Positions 17,731 through 25,913 of a DNA stretch of 64,000 nt are shown here, piece by piece. Each line of letters opens with the position of its first letter. Within the stretch, counting starts at the first letter, position 1. The position numbers were made by a program, and so were the translations under genes. This DNA is from Alphaproteobacteria bacterium (GTDB lineage Bacteria; Pseudomonadota; Alphaproteobacteria; GCA-2731375). The stretch lies in assembly GCA_016776605.1 (NCBI GenBank), contig JADHTB010000017.1:1-64000 (forward strand), given 5' to 3'. The notes under the pieces are model-generated. The model had not been told where the DNA came from, searched no databases, and saw nothing but the letters and a program-made list of their open reading frames with translations.

Positions 17731-18810
17731 GTGACTAAGAAGAACTATCGGATAGCCTTGATCCCGGGCGATGGCATTGGCCATGAAGTGGTGCCGGCGG
17801 CGGCGGCGGTATTGGAAAAGGTTGGCAGCCGGTTTGGTTTCAGCTTTGAATGGGCCGAGTTCGATTGGAGCTGCGAGCGCTATACCAAGACCGGGTTGAT
17901 GATGCCGGACGACGGTGTCGATCAATTACGCGCCTTTGATGGCATCTTTCTAGGCGCGGTCGGTTACCCCGGCGTGGAGGATCACATTTCCCTGTGGGGC
18001 CTGTTGATCCCGATCCGCCGGGCCTTCGACCAATACGCCAACGTTCGGCCGCTGAAGCTGTTCGAAGGGGTCAAAAGCCCGCTGGCTGGGCGCGGCGCCG
18101 GTGACATCGACATGGTCATCGTGCGCGAGAACGCCGAGGGCGAATATTCTGAAATGGGCGGGCGCATCTATGCCGGCACGGAGCGGGAAGTGGTGATCCA
18201 GGAAAGCGTCTTTAGCCGCTTTGGCGTCGATCGCATCATTCGCCACGCCTTTGAACTGGCCACCAGGCGCGCGGCAGAGCGCGGGAAAACCGGCCATGTC
18301 ACCTCGGCCACCAAATCCAACGGCATCATCCATACCATGCCCTTTTGGGACGAGCGTTTCGAGGTGATCGCCGCCGAATACCCCAATATTGAAACCGACA
18401 AGTTCCATATCGATATTCTGACCGCCCATTTCGTCCAGCATCCCGACTGGTTCGATGTGGTCGTCGGCTCCAACCTGTTCGGCGATATTCTGTCCGACCT
18501 GGGCGCCGCCGTGGTCGGCGGCATGGGCCTGGCCCCGGCAGCCAATTTAAACCCCGAGAGCGCGCACCCCTCGATGTTCGAGCCGGTGCATGGCTCCGCC
18601 CCCGATATCGCGGGCAAGGGCATCGCCAATCCGGTGGCGCAGATCTGGACCGGCGCCATGATGCTGGACCATCTGGGCGAAGGCAAGGCCGCCAGAGCCA
18701 TCGAGGCGGCCATCGCCACGGTGCTGGCCGACGGTTCCGTGCGCACGCCCGACCTGGGCGGCCAGGCCAACACCGCCACTTTGGCCCAGACTATCGCCGA
18801 CGTGCTGTAA
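17731..18810 (+). CDS. Tartrate/D-malate dehydrogenase-like oxidative decarboxylase
   Basis: This 359-residue protein belongs to the isocitrate/isopropylmalate dehydrogenase family. It has the N-terminal GDGIGHEVVPAA, the substrate-binding arginine region around VVIVRENAEGEYSE, and the metal aspartates in GSNLFGDILSDLGA. The sequence NAEGEYSEMGGR at the specificity loop fits the tartrate dehydrogenase / D-malate dehydrogenase branch better than leucine synthesis, and no leu genes are nearby. It would oxidise and decarboxylate D-malate or tartrate with NAD+ and a divalent metal. GTG 17731 follows GGAG at a suitable distance. It ends 4 nt before a convergent SDR gene. Confidence 0.87.
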   Translation: MTKKNYRIALIPGDGIGHEVVPAAAAVLEKVGSRFGFSFEWAEFDWSCERYTKTGLMMPDDGVDQLRAFDGIFLGAVGYPGVEDHISLWGLLIPIRRAFDQYANVRPLKLFEGVKSPLAGRGAGDIDMVIVRENAEGEYSEMGGRIYAGTEREVVIQESVFSRFGVDRIIRHAFELATRRAAERGKTGHVTSATKSNGIIHTMPFWDERFEVIAAEYPNIETDKFHIDILTAHFVQHPDWFDVVVGSNLFGDILSDLGAAVVGGMGLAPAANLNPESAHPSMFEPVHGSAPDIAGKGIANPVAQIWTGAMMLDHLGEGKAARAIEAAIATVLADGSVRTPDLGGQANTATLAQTIADVL

Positions 18811-18814
18811 TTCG

Positions 18815-19573
18815 TCACATGGCGAAGCGCGACATGCCGCCGTCAACGGGGATGACGGTGCCGGTGATATAGCCGGCGCGCGGTGAGGCCAGAAAGGCAA
18901 CCAGGTCGGCCAGTTCCTCCGGCTCGCCAAAGCGCCGCAGCGGGACGAACTGTTCGATATAGCGTTGTTTGGCGACCGGGTCCGGGTGCAGGCGTTCACG
19001 GATCTGTTCGCTATCGATGCGGCCAGGGGGTACGCAGTTAACCGTAATGCCGCTTTCCGCCATGTCCCGCGACAGCCCCTTTGCCCAGGCATGCACCGCG
19101 GCGCAGGCCACCAGCGCGGCGGAAGTGGCCATTGGCTCGACAATGCCGGTAATGTTGATAATGCGCCCCCATTTCGCCACCCGCATGCCCGGCAGCAGGG
19201 CATTGGTCAAGCGGCGCAGGGTGGTGAATTTAAGGTCAAAGCCGGCGTTCCATACCTCGTCCGAGGCCATCGGATCGGGCGGGCTGGACAGGCCGGCATT
19301 GTTGACCAGGATGTCGAGACCGCCAAAGGCGTCATGCACGGCGGCCCGCACGGTTTCCGGCGCGTCGTGGTGCATCAGATCGGCGGCAACGACCAGGGGC
19401 CGGGCGCCTGTTTCCCCGCCGATCTGGTCGGCCAGCGCTTCCAGACGGTCCTGCCGCCGCGCCGTAATGGCGAGCCGAACCCCCTCGCGCGCCATGACAC
19501 GGGCGATGGCGGTGCCAATGCCGGCGGAAGCGCCGGTTACCAAACAGGTCTTGCCGTTAAGGCGCAGGTCCAT
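18815..19573 (-). CDS. SDR-family protein with degenerate active site
   Basis: The 252-residue Rossmann protein is a normal classical SDR up to the active site: TGASAGIG nucleotide loop (residues 14-21), VNNAG motif, and a C-terminal ITGTVIPVDGG. At the place of the catalytic YxxxK it reads ALVAC, just before AAVHAWAKGL, so both the tyrosine and the lysine are absent, and the preceding serine region reads NITG. It may therefore bind NAD(P) without classical SDR chemistry, or have a changed reaction. The codon reading was checked base by base across the segment and no frameshift is needed. Confidence 0.85.
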   Translation of the reverse strand: MDLRLNGKTCLVTGASAGIGTAIARVMAREGVRLAITARRQDRLEALADQIGGETGARPLVVAADLMHHDAPETVRAAVHDAFGGLDILVNNAGLSSPPDPMASDEVWNAGFDLKFTTLRRLTNALLPGMRVAKWGRIINITGIVEPMATSAALVACAAVHAWAKGLSRDMAESGITVNCVPPGRIDSEQIRERLHPDPVAKQRYIEQFVPLRRFGEPEELADLVAFLASPRAGYITGTVIPVDGGMSRFAM

Positions 19574-19608
19574 GATCTATCTCTCCACCGCGTGTAATAA
19601 GTCCTCTT

Positions 19609-19633
19609 GAGCATTTTCATTCTGAAAATGCTC
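19609..19633. repeat. Perfect 11-bp inverted repeat GAGCATTTTCA / TGAAAATGCTC
   Basis: Left arm 19609-19619, loop TTC, right arm 19623-19633. It lies in the 133-nt gap between the SDR start and the GMC oxidoreductase stop, so it is downstream of the oxidoreductase gene. The arms carry the GAGCA core seen in other gaps of this window (14910, 19647, 19700, 21351, 54756, 56266). It may act as a transcript-end hairpin or be a mobile REP-like element. Confidence 0.75.
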
Positions 19634-19646
19634 AGATCTTTAGAAT

Positions 19647-19709
19647 TAGAGCAATTTTTCCAATCACTTAGAATCGCTTTGCGATTCTCATTAATTCGGA
19701 ATTGCTCTA
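19647..19709. repeat. Nested palindromic repeat bounded by TAGAGCAATT
   Basis: Outer arms TAGAGCAATT (19647-19656) and AATTGCTCTA (19700-19709) enclose an inner hairpin GAATCGC-TTT-GCGATTC (19671-19687). The right outer arm contains the complement of the TAG stop codon of the GMC oxidoreductase gene (19707-19709). The layout, a short nested palindrome in an AT-richer gap, is that of a small repetitive extragenic element. Its family cannot be named from one window. Confidence 0.7.
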
Positions 19710-21296
19710 TCGCGCGGCGCGGATCATGTCCGCCGCCTTTTCCGCGATCATAATCGTCGGTGCATTGGTGTTGCCGCCGGGAATGGTCGGCATGATCGAG
19801 GCATCGACCACCCGCAGGCCCGTCATGCCATGCACCCGTAGCTGACTATCGACCACGGCCATGGCGTCCTGGCCCATCTTCGCCGTACCCACGGGATGAT
19901 AGATGGTGTCGGCGCGGTTGCGGATATCCGCCGCGATCTGTGCATCGGTCTGGACATCGGCCGTCATCAATTCCCGGCCCCGGAATGGCGCCAGTGCGGG
20001 GGCCTGCAAGATGCGCCGGGTCAGCTTAAAGCCCGCCACCAGGCTGTCCAGATCCTCCCGCTCGGCCAGAAAATTCGGGTCGATCCGGGGTGGGGCCTTG
20101 GGGTCGGCGCTGTTCAGACCAACGCTGCCATGGCTTTTGGGTCGCAACAGACAGACATGACAGCAATAGCCGCGATGGTAATGCCGCTTGCGGGTGTGAT
20201 CATCGACGATGGCGAGAGAGAAATGCAATTGCAGGTCGGGAATGGCCTGATCGGCGCTGCTTTTCACGAAGCCGCCGCTTTCCGTGGAGTTGGAGGCGAT
20301 GATCCCGGTGCGCTGACGGCGCCATTCAAAGATACCCTTGATGACCTTTGCCACCACGCCAAAGGTCAGGCCCAGGGCATGGGACGAGGGCGACAGGTAG
20401 GGGATCGTGATATCGATGTGATCTTGCAGGTTCTGCCCAACGCCGGGCAATTCATGGGCCATGGCAATGCCGTGGCCACGCAATTCCGCAGCCGGGCCGA
20501 TACCCGACAACAGCAATAGTTGCGGCGTCTGCAAGGCGCCGGCCGACAGGATGACCTCGCGCTCCGCCCGCACTTCGCGGTCTTCCTTGCCCTGGCGATA
20601 GGCCACGCCCACGGCTTGTTTACCCTCCAGAATGACCTTGGTTGCCTGGACATTGGTCAGCACCGTCAGATTATCCCGCCTCAGCGCCGGAGTCAGAAAG
20701 GCCCTGGCGGCGGAACAACGTTCACCGTTGATCTGGGTCACCTGATAGATGCCCACGCCATCCTGTTCGGCGCCGTTGAAATCGTCGTTGCGGGGCAGCT
20801 GCATTTCCGCCCCCGCATCGACAAAGGCCTGGGTCAACGGGTTGGGCGTGCGCATATCCGCCACGTTTAAGGGGCCGCCCGCGCCATGGTAGTCGTCCGC
20901 GCCCCTTTCCTGGTTCTGGGATTTCTTGAAATAGGGCAGGACCTCGGCATAGGACCAGCCGGGATTGCCCAGTTCGGCCCAGCGGTCATAGTCGGCGGCA
21001 TGGCCACGGCTATAGATCATGGCGTTGATGGAGGACGAGCCGCCCAACACCTTGCCCCGTGGTTGATAGCCGCGCCGATCGTTTAGAGCGGCCTGGGGCA
21101 CGGTATCAAAGGCCCAATTAAGGTATTTTCCCGGCAGGATCGCCCCGATGCCAATGGGCGCGCGGACCAGAATACTGCTATCAGGCGGCCCGGCTTCCAA
21201 CAGGCAGACACAGATGGCCGGATCCTCGGACAGGCGCCCCGCCAGCACGCAGCCGGCCGAACCACCGCCGACGATAACGTAATCATAGCTGGTCAT
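19707..21296 (-). CDS. GMC-family FAD-dependent oxidoreductase (choline dehydrogenase-like)
   Basis: The 529-residue flavoprotein has the FAD dinucleotide motif [17 protein letters not shown] at residues 8-24. The GMC signature regions [15 protein letters not shown] and the C-terminal active-site histidine in [10 protein letters not shown] are also present, followed by [15 protein letters not shown]. It oxidises an alcohol with FAD; the substrate cannot be read from sequence, and choline is only the family default. ATG 21296 has a GAGGA site at good spacing. It lies 61 nt downstream of the UGSC selenoprotein gene on the same strand, which suggests cotranscription. The TAG stop is part of a TAGAGCA repeat. 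Confidence 0.92.
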   Translation of the reverse strand: MTSYDYVIVGGGSAGCVLAGRLSEDPAICVCLLEAGPPDSSILVRAPIGIGAILPGKYLNWAFDTVPQAALNDRRGYQPRGKVLGGSSSINAMIYSRGHAADYDRWAELGNPGWSYAEVLPYFKKSQNQERGADDYHGAGGPLNVADMRTPNPLTQAFVDAGAEMQLPRNDDFNGAEQDGVGIYQVTQINGERCSAARAFLTPALRRDNLTVLTNVQATKVILEGKQAVGVAYRQGKEDREVRAEREVILSAGALQTPQLLLLSGIGPAAELRGHGIAMAHELPGVGQNLQDHIDITIPYLSPSSHALGLTFGVVAKVIKGIFEWRRQRTGIIASNSTESGGFVKSSADQAIPDLQLHFSLAIVDDHTRKRHYHRGYCCHVCLLRPKSHGSVGLNSADPKAPPRIDPNFLAEREDLDSLVAGFKLTRRILQAPALAPFRGRELMTADVQTDAQIAADIRNRADTIYHPVGTAKMGQDAMAVVDSQLRVHGMTGLRVVDASIMPTIPGGNTNAPTIMIAEKAADMIRAAR

Positions 21297-21357
21297 GGCA
21301 TGTCCTCAATCGCCGTACAGCCTATTCAATAGTCTCATCAAAAATCCGGCAACTGCT

Positions 21358-23022
21358 CTAGTCCGCGATCACCTCGGTCACGGCGCGGGTGTTGCCGAAC
21401 GAGGGGATGATGCAGGAATGCCGCCCGGCGCCGCCCGCGACCACCACCTGGAAATTGTCATGGCTGGTGGCGATATGGGCACCGCCGTCGCCGTCCGCCA
21501 ACAGCCGGTCGGGCACATAGCGGCGCATGATGACACGCTGGGGCTGGGACAGATCATGGCCGGGGATGATTGCCTGTTCAATCAGGAAGTCCTTGATATC
21601 GGCCTTGGAAAAGCCGCCGCCGGCGATGATTTCGGCGTGTTCCGGCCCCAGAACCAGCATCATTTCCCCGCCCAGGTAACTGTTGTTGTGGCCCGGACTG
21701 GACATGGCGCCGCCGATGGTCAACAGCACCTCCTCGGCCGTCTTGCCGTAATGATCGTTGACGTTATGGGGTCCTTCAACGCCGCACAGGGTAATGGTGC
21801 TTTGCCCCGCAGCAAAACCCCGTTCCATCGAAAGGGTCTCGCCCCAGGGGTTCTCCGCCACGCTTTCCGCGAAGCAGAAGCTGAACTTGGCCGGCGTGCC
21901 CATGGTAGCCCGGTCCAGGATGCCCGGCGTGCCGCCGCCCACGTTCAGCAGAATGGAACGGATGGCCCGGCCGATGGCGGCGTTGGCCAGGGTTCCCTGG
22001 CCCATGGCGTTATAGCTGCTGTTGACATCAATGGCCTCGACGATCGGGCCCGAGATCAAGGCCATCACGGTGCAGGGATGGGTCGTGGTGTTCAGGGCCT
22101 TCAGGTTCAAGGCGGATTGGCCCAGGGCCTTGGCCGCGGCGACCAGTACCGGCAGATGGCTGGGCAGACAGCCCGCCATGACCGCATTGATCGCCACCTT
22201 GGCCAGCGTGGCCTGGCCCTGGCGCGGCTCTATCCGGGCCAGCAATTCAGCGGGATCGAGGCCACTGTCGCCCAGCATTTTCTCGTAGCGTTCGGGCGTC
22301 GGCGGAATGATCGGCAGGCCATCGGTCCAGCCCCGGCTGTAGAACAGGCGGTTGACCCCTTCCAGATCGTCCGGGCCGTTCAGACGTTCGGGCGCATCGG
22401 GAGCCGAGAAATTACCCTCGAACATGGACCGATAGCGCAGGCGCTTCTTTACGGGCGGTTCTTTCTCTCTAAATTCCGCCCGCAGCTCTTCGGCATCCGT
22501 CTGCCAAATGCGGATGATTTCATCGATGACGTTGCGCGCCATGGCGGCCACTTCATCAGGCAGCAGTTTAGCCACCGGATGGGGCACGACGGCGATGGGT
22601 AGGCCCGGCATGCCGAGGCATTGCGTCTCCGCCTTGCCCAACGAGTAGAATTCATCGCTGCATACGGTGGCGACGGGAATTCCGCGTTTCTCTAATACGA
22701 TGCCGTCATGGATACACCACGACGTGCACGAGCCTCAATCCCCGAAGGCGGCGGCAACCACATGACAGCGGTCGAGAAATTCATCGCTGAAAACGGCCGG
22801 AACCGATGCTGCCTTTTGGCCGCGCAAAAATTCCACGTTGTCGAACCGTTCCGACAGCAGTTCCTGAATGTTGTCCAAGAACAGGTCCGCGTTGGCCTTT
22901 TGATTGGAATGCAAGCCGATCACGATTGTCTCGTCACCGCTGCCCAAAATGCGCCGGCGCGGCGCCAGGGGCAGGTCTTCATTGGCAAAAATGCCGCAGG
23001 GATTCATCAACTCACGGGCCAT
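21358..23022 (-). CDS. UGSC-family selenoprotein (TGA read as selenocysteine at residue 96)
   Basis: One 554-residue frame runs from ATG 23022 to TAG 21358-21360 with a single in-frame TGA at 22735-22737. Reading the TGA as Sec gives FGD-U-GSCTSWC, the UGSC signature described for marine bacterial selenoproteins. The 95 residues before and 458 after the TGA are in the same frame with no second interruption. ATG 23022 has a strong GGAAGGAT site 7 nt upstream. A hairpin at 22704-22724 fits a bacterial SECIS. The C-terminal part begins near GWTDGLPIIPPT and has GHNNSYLGGEMMLVLGPEH and a final FGNTRAVTEVIAD. Function is unknown; the U/C pair suggests redox or thiol chemistry. A conventional reading would wrongly split it into 21358-22641 and 22738-23022. 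Confidence 0.88.
22704..22724 (-). promoter_or_regulatory. Candidate bacterial SECIS hairpin
   Basis: On the coding (minus) strand, CGTCGTGG (22724-22717) pairs with CCATGACG (22711-22704) over 8 bp including one G-U pair. The apical loop is TGTAT (22716-22712) with a G at loop position 2. The stem starts 10 nt after the TGA and the loop 18 nt after it. Bacterial SECIS elements recognised by SelB lie inside the coding sequence just past the UGA and need a G near the start of the loop, so the geometry fits. Folding was done by eye. Confidence 0.72.
22735..22737 (-). other. In-frame TGA codon, predicted selenocysteine 96
   Basis: The coding-strand order is GGG GAT TGA GGC TCG TGC, that is Gly-Asp-Sec-Gly-Ser-Cys. 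Family conservation continues across both sides of the codon, which argues against a true stop. Confidence 0.87.
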
Positions 23023-23141
23023 CTTTATATCCTTCCGATTCAATTGTGCCGATTACATCAGGCCGCGCGCGATGGCACAAGAGTGGAGGTGAGAGGGCAA
23101 GACGTGCCATGATGCGCCCTGGCAAGTTAGGAGGACGGAGC

Positions 23142-23978
23142 ATGAAGTTTGGCATTCACATTCCCCAGATTGGACGCAAGGCGGGGCCGGAGGCGGTGCG
23201 CCGTGGCGCGCGCCAGGCCGAGGACCTGGGTTTCGACAGCATCTGGGTCAACGATCATCTGGCGATCCCCCACGATGCGCCCTATCCACCCTCGGCCAGT
23301 TTTTACGAACCCCTGATCACCCTGACCTGGGCGGCGGCGGCCACCAGCCGGGTACAATTGGGAACCTCGGTTCTGGTTTTGCCCCTGCGCACACCGGTGC
23401 ATCTGGCCAAGGAATTAGCCACCCTGGATCTGTTGAGCGAGGGGCGATTGATCCTGGGCACCGGCGTCGGCTGGATGGAAGGCGAGTTTGACGCCATGGG
23501 CGTACCTTTTGCCGACCGGGGCGCTCGGACCGACGATATCATCAACATTCTGCGGGCCTGTTGGGAAGAAGACCCCATTTCCTACGAGCCAACGGTGGTC
23601 AAGGCAAGCTTGCAAGGCATCCGAACCCAGCCGCAACCGGGCCGGCATATACCGATCTGGGTTGGCGGCAATTCCGCCCCTGCCCTGCGCCGGGCCAAGG
23701 GCCTGGGCGATGGCTGGCACGGGACCCGCGTGCCACCGGAGGAAGCCAAGGCGATCGTCGCGGACATGCGCGCCGCGCGGGGCCGGGAATTCGTCATTTC
23801 AATGCGCCTGTTCTGGGATCCGTTGGAAGATGATCACGACGAGCTGAAGTCCCTGACAGATGCCTATGCCAAGGCCGGCGTCGACGCCCTGGTGCTGGAG
23901 CCGCGGCAACGCGGCCTGGAAGACTGGTTGCGGGCGGTGGAGGGCCTGTGGACCCTGGTACAACCCTGGCATGGGTAA
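23142..23978 (+). CDS. LLM-class (luciferase-like) F420-dependent-type oxidoreductase
   Basis: The 278-residue TIM-barrel protein starts MKFGIHIPQIGRKAGPEAV. It has the LLM-class strand and loop pattern: FDSIWVNDHLAIP, ATSRVQLGTSVLVLPLRTPVHLAKELATLD and a later IPIWVGGNSAPALRRAK. It matches the TIGR03619-like group annotated as F420-dependent, but the actual flavin or deazaflavin cofactor and the substrate cannot be told from sequence. The open frame extends far upstream, but ATG 23142 has GGAGG seven bases upstream. It is divergent from the selenoprotein gene across 119 nt, so the two may share a control region. Confidence 0.88.
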   Translation: MKFGIHIPQIGRKAGPEAVRRGARQAEDLGFDSIWVNDHLAIPHDAPYPPSASFYEPLITLTWAAAATSRVQLGTSVLVLPLRTPVHLAKELATLDLLSEGRLILGTGVGWMEGEFDAMGVPFADRGARTDDIINILRACWEEDPISYEPTVVKASLQGIRTQPQPGRHIPIWVGGNSAPALRRAKGLGDGWHGTRVPPEEAKAIVADMRAARGREFVISMRLFWDPLEDDHDELKSLTDAYAKAGVDALVLEPRQRGLEDWLRAVEGLWTLVQPWHG

Positions 23979-24005
23979 AGCCGCAGTAAGTTTACGCGCC
24001 GCGTC

Positions 24006-24926
24006 ATGGCCATCCCCCTAACGGTCATTGGTGGTTTCCTGGGCGCCGGCAAGACGACCCTGTTGAACAATCTGCTGGCCCAGGATACCGGCCTGCGCTT
24101 TGCCGTGGTGGTCAACGATTTCGGTGAACTGGCGGTGGATGGCGATCTGCTGGCGGCCCATGGCGGCGATACGGTGACCCTGGCCAACGGCTGTATCTGT
24201 TGCACCATGGGGGATGATTTGCTGCTGACGCTGATGCAGCTGATACGCCGGCCCGATCCCCCCGAACATATTCTGGTGGAGGCCAGCGGCATCGCCGATC
24301 CCCGGCCCATCGCCGATATTGCCGTGCGGCACGCTGGTTTGAGCCGGGATGCGGTGGTGGTCCTGGCGGATGCGGCATTGGTGGAGGAGACGGCGGCGGA
24401 TCAATATGCCGGCGATACCATCCGCCGCCAATTGGCCGCCGCCGATCTGATAATCCTGAACAAATGCGACCTGCTGGACGACTATGACCAGAACGAGGTG
24501 CGGCAATGGCTGGCCGCCCAGGCCCCCAACGCCGCCATCGTCAAGGCCCGCCAGGCCCAGGTGCCGGCGGATTTGCTGTTGGGCGTGGGGCTGGGGGACA
24601 AGGCCGCCGACGAGAGAGGCCATGCGCACCACAATCACGACTACGGCCACGGGGATGCCTTCCGCGCCGTTTCCTTCAAATTGACCCAAGCCCTGGACAA
24701 GGCCGCGTTCGAGGCCTTCGTGGCGGGCTTGCCCAAATCAATCCTGCGGGCCAAGGGAATTATCCGATTGCGAGATCGGCCGGGACATTGGGTGTTTCAA
24801 CTGGTAGGCCGGCGCCACGAACTGTATCCGGCGGAGACTCCATCGCCCGAAAATAACCTGGTGTTCCTGGGCACCCCTGAAATGCCCGACGAGGCCGCTT
24901 TACGCGCCCTGCTCGGCCAAGTTTAA
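24006..24926 (+). CDS. CobW/P47K-family GTP-binding metallochaperone-like protein
   Basis: The 306-residue G3E GTPase has Walker A GFLGAGKTT (residues 10-18), the metal-binding CxCC motif as Cys63-Ile-Cys65-Cys66, and the NKCD guanine-specificity motif near 152. A histidine- and aspartate-rich loop GHAHHNHDYGHGD spans about 205-217, and the C-terminal CobW_C domain follows. The family delivers zinc or cobalt to client enzymes using GTP hydrolysis. No metal transporter or cobalamin gene is adjacent, so the metal is unknown, though the histidine loop fits zinc. Its stop codon TAA lies inside the left arm of a 27-bp palindrome. Confidence 0.9.
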   Translation: MAIPLTVIGGFLGAGKTTLLNNLLAQDTGLRFAVVVNDFGELAVDGDLLAAHGGDTVTLANGCICCTMGDDLLLTLMQLIRRPDPPEHILVEASGIADPRPIADIAVRHAGLSRDAVVVLADAALVEETAADQYAGDTIRRQLAAADLIILNKCDLLDDYDQNEVRQWLAAQAPNAAIVKARQAQVPADLLLGVGLGDKAADERGHAHHNHDYGHGDAFRAVSFKLTQALDKAAFEAFVAGLPKSILRAKGIIRLRDRPGHWVFQLVGRRHELYPAETPSPENNLVFLGTPEMPDEAALRALLGQV

Positions 24927-24980
24927 TACGGGGACACAATACTTATATCAACGGATATAAGTATTGTGTCCCCGTATTAA
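24923..24980. repeat. Perfect 27-bp inverted repeat with GGGGACACAATACTTAT core
   Basis: Left arm 24923-24949 and right arm 24954-24980 are exact reverse complements around the 4-nt loop AACG. The same 17-nt core forms a palindrome at 44453-44508. It lies between convergent genes and contains the stop codon of the CobW-family gene. Sequences of this type are known as short repeats near REP-associated or IS200-like transposases in other proteobacteria; no transposase is present here. It could also serve as a bidirectional transcript end. Confidence 0.85.
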
Positions 24981-25018
24981 ATTACCAGGGTGCGGTGGTG
25001 CCGAAAAGTGCGTTGCAC

Positions 25019-25903
25019 TTATAACTTCCGGCTTTCCGCCATCAGGTTGCCGTAATTGGCCAGCAGTATCAGGGCGGCGCCGACAAAGACCCATAATTCC
25101 AGCGGTTCGCCATACATCATCACCCCAACCACGGCAATCAAAGGCAGGCGCAGGAAGTCCATGGGGGCCACGACGATGGCATCAGCCAGGCTGACGGCGC
25201 GGACGATGCAGAAATGCGCTGTAAAGCCCAGGATGGCTATTAAAATCAGCCACAGACCGGTCACCAGGGATGGCCAATTCAGGTCGTGGAAGGCCAACAT
25301 CAGGCCCACTGGGGTCTGCACCAGAGCCATAAAAAATAGAATGGTCACGGGCCGTTCGGTCCGCGCCAGACGTTTGGTTCCCATCATGGAGCCGGCAAAA
25401 CCCACGGCCCCGATCAACATGACGATAGCGCCCAGGCTAACCGCCTCCAGCCCAGGCCGCAGGACGACCACGACGCCGATAAAACCCAGTAACACCGCGG
25501 CCATGCGGGTTTTTGTCAGGCGTTCGCCCAACAGCAACGGCGCCAGCGCCGCGACCCAAAGGGGCGTGGTGAATTCCAGGGCGAACAACTGCGCCAGGGG
25601 AATGAGGCCCAGGGCAAAAAACCAGCCGAACTGACCCACCAGATGCGAGAAATTGCGGACAATGTGCAGGCCAACGCGCCCGGTGCGGAATTGCCCAAAG
25701 CCGCCCTTGCTACAGGCCCCATAGAGCACCACCAGGCTCAAACCGATGGCGCTGCGGTAGAACATCAATTGATAGACGTCGAGTTCCTCGAACACCGCGC
25801 GGCCCGCCACCGCCATGGTGGAGAATGAAACCACGGCGCCGAGCATCCACAGCGCCGCCCCCATCGTGTTGGGTGTTGGCGCCGTGATGGGTTCCTGGCT
25901 CAC
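25019..25903 (-). CDS. EamA-domain (DMT superfamily) transporter
   Basis: The 294-residue protein has about ten hydrophobic helices in two EamA repeats (about residues 10-145 and 155-285), with the typical repeat ends LFALEFTTPLWVAALAPLLL and a short basic tail. It sits in the inner membrane and would export or import a small metabolite; substrate is not readable. It lies 10 nt downstream of gltD on the same strand, so it may be the last gene of the glutamate synthase operon, which would fit amino-acid or related export, but this is inference. Confidence 0.9.
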   Translation of the reverse strand: MSQEPITAPTPNTMGAALWMLGAVVSFSTMAVAGRAVFEELDVYQLMFYRSAIGLSLVVLYGACSKGGFGQFRTGRVGLHIVRNFSHLVGQFGWFFALGLIPLAQLFALEFTTPLWVAALAPLLLGERLTKTRMAAVLLGFIGVVVVLRPGLEAVSLGAIVMLIGAVGFAGSMMGTKRLARTERPVTILFFMALVQTPVGLMLAFHDLNWPSLVTGLWLILIAILGFTAHFCIVRAVSLADAIVVAPMDFLRLPLIAVVGVMMYGEPLELWVFVGAALILLANYGNLMAESRKL

Positions 25904-25913
25904 GACAGAAGGA

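Noticed and set aside
21295..22602. A 435-codon plus-strand frame antisense to the selenoprotein
   Set aside because: Lies wholly opposite a conserved protein, has no ribosome site, and its composition is typical of a shadow frame.
21358..23043. Two separate genes, or a pseudogene with a nonsense mutation, at the UGSC locus
   Set aside because: The frame is unbroken on both sides of the single TGA, the downstream segment has no ribosome site before its first ATG (22641), the TGA lies in the known UGSC motif and a SECIS-like hairpin follows. Selenocysteine is the simpler reading.
24923..24980. Ordinary intrinsic terminator
   Set aside because: The stem is very long and AT-rich at its base, has no U-tract at the right distance and its core is repeated 19.5 kb away, so a repetitive element is more likely, though it may still end transcripts.
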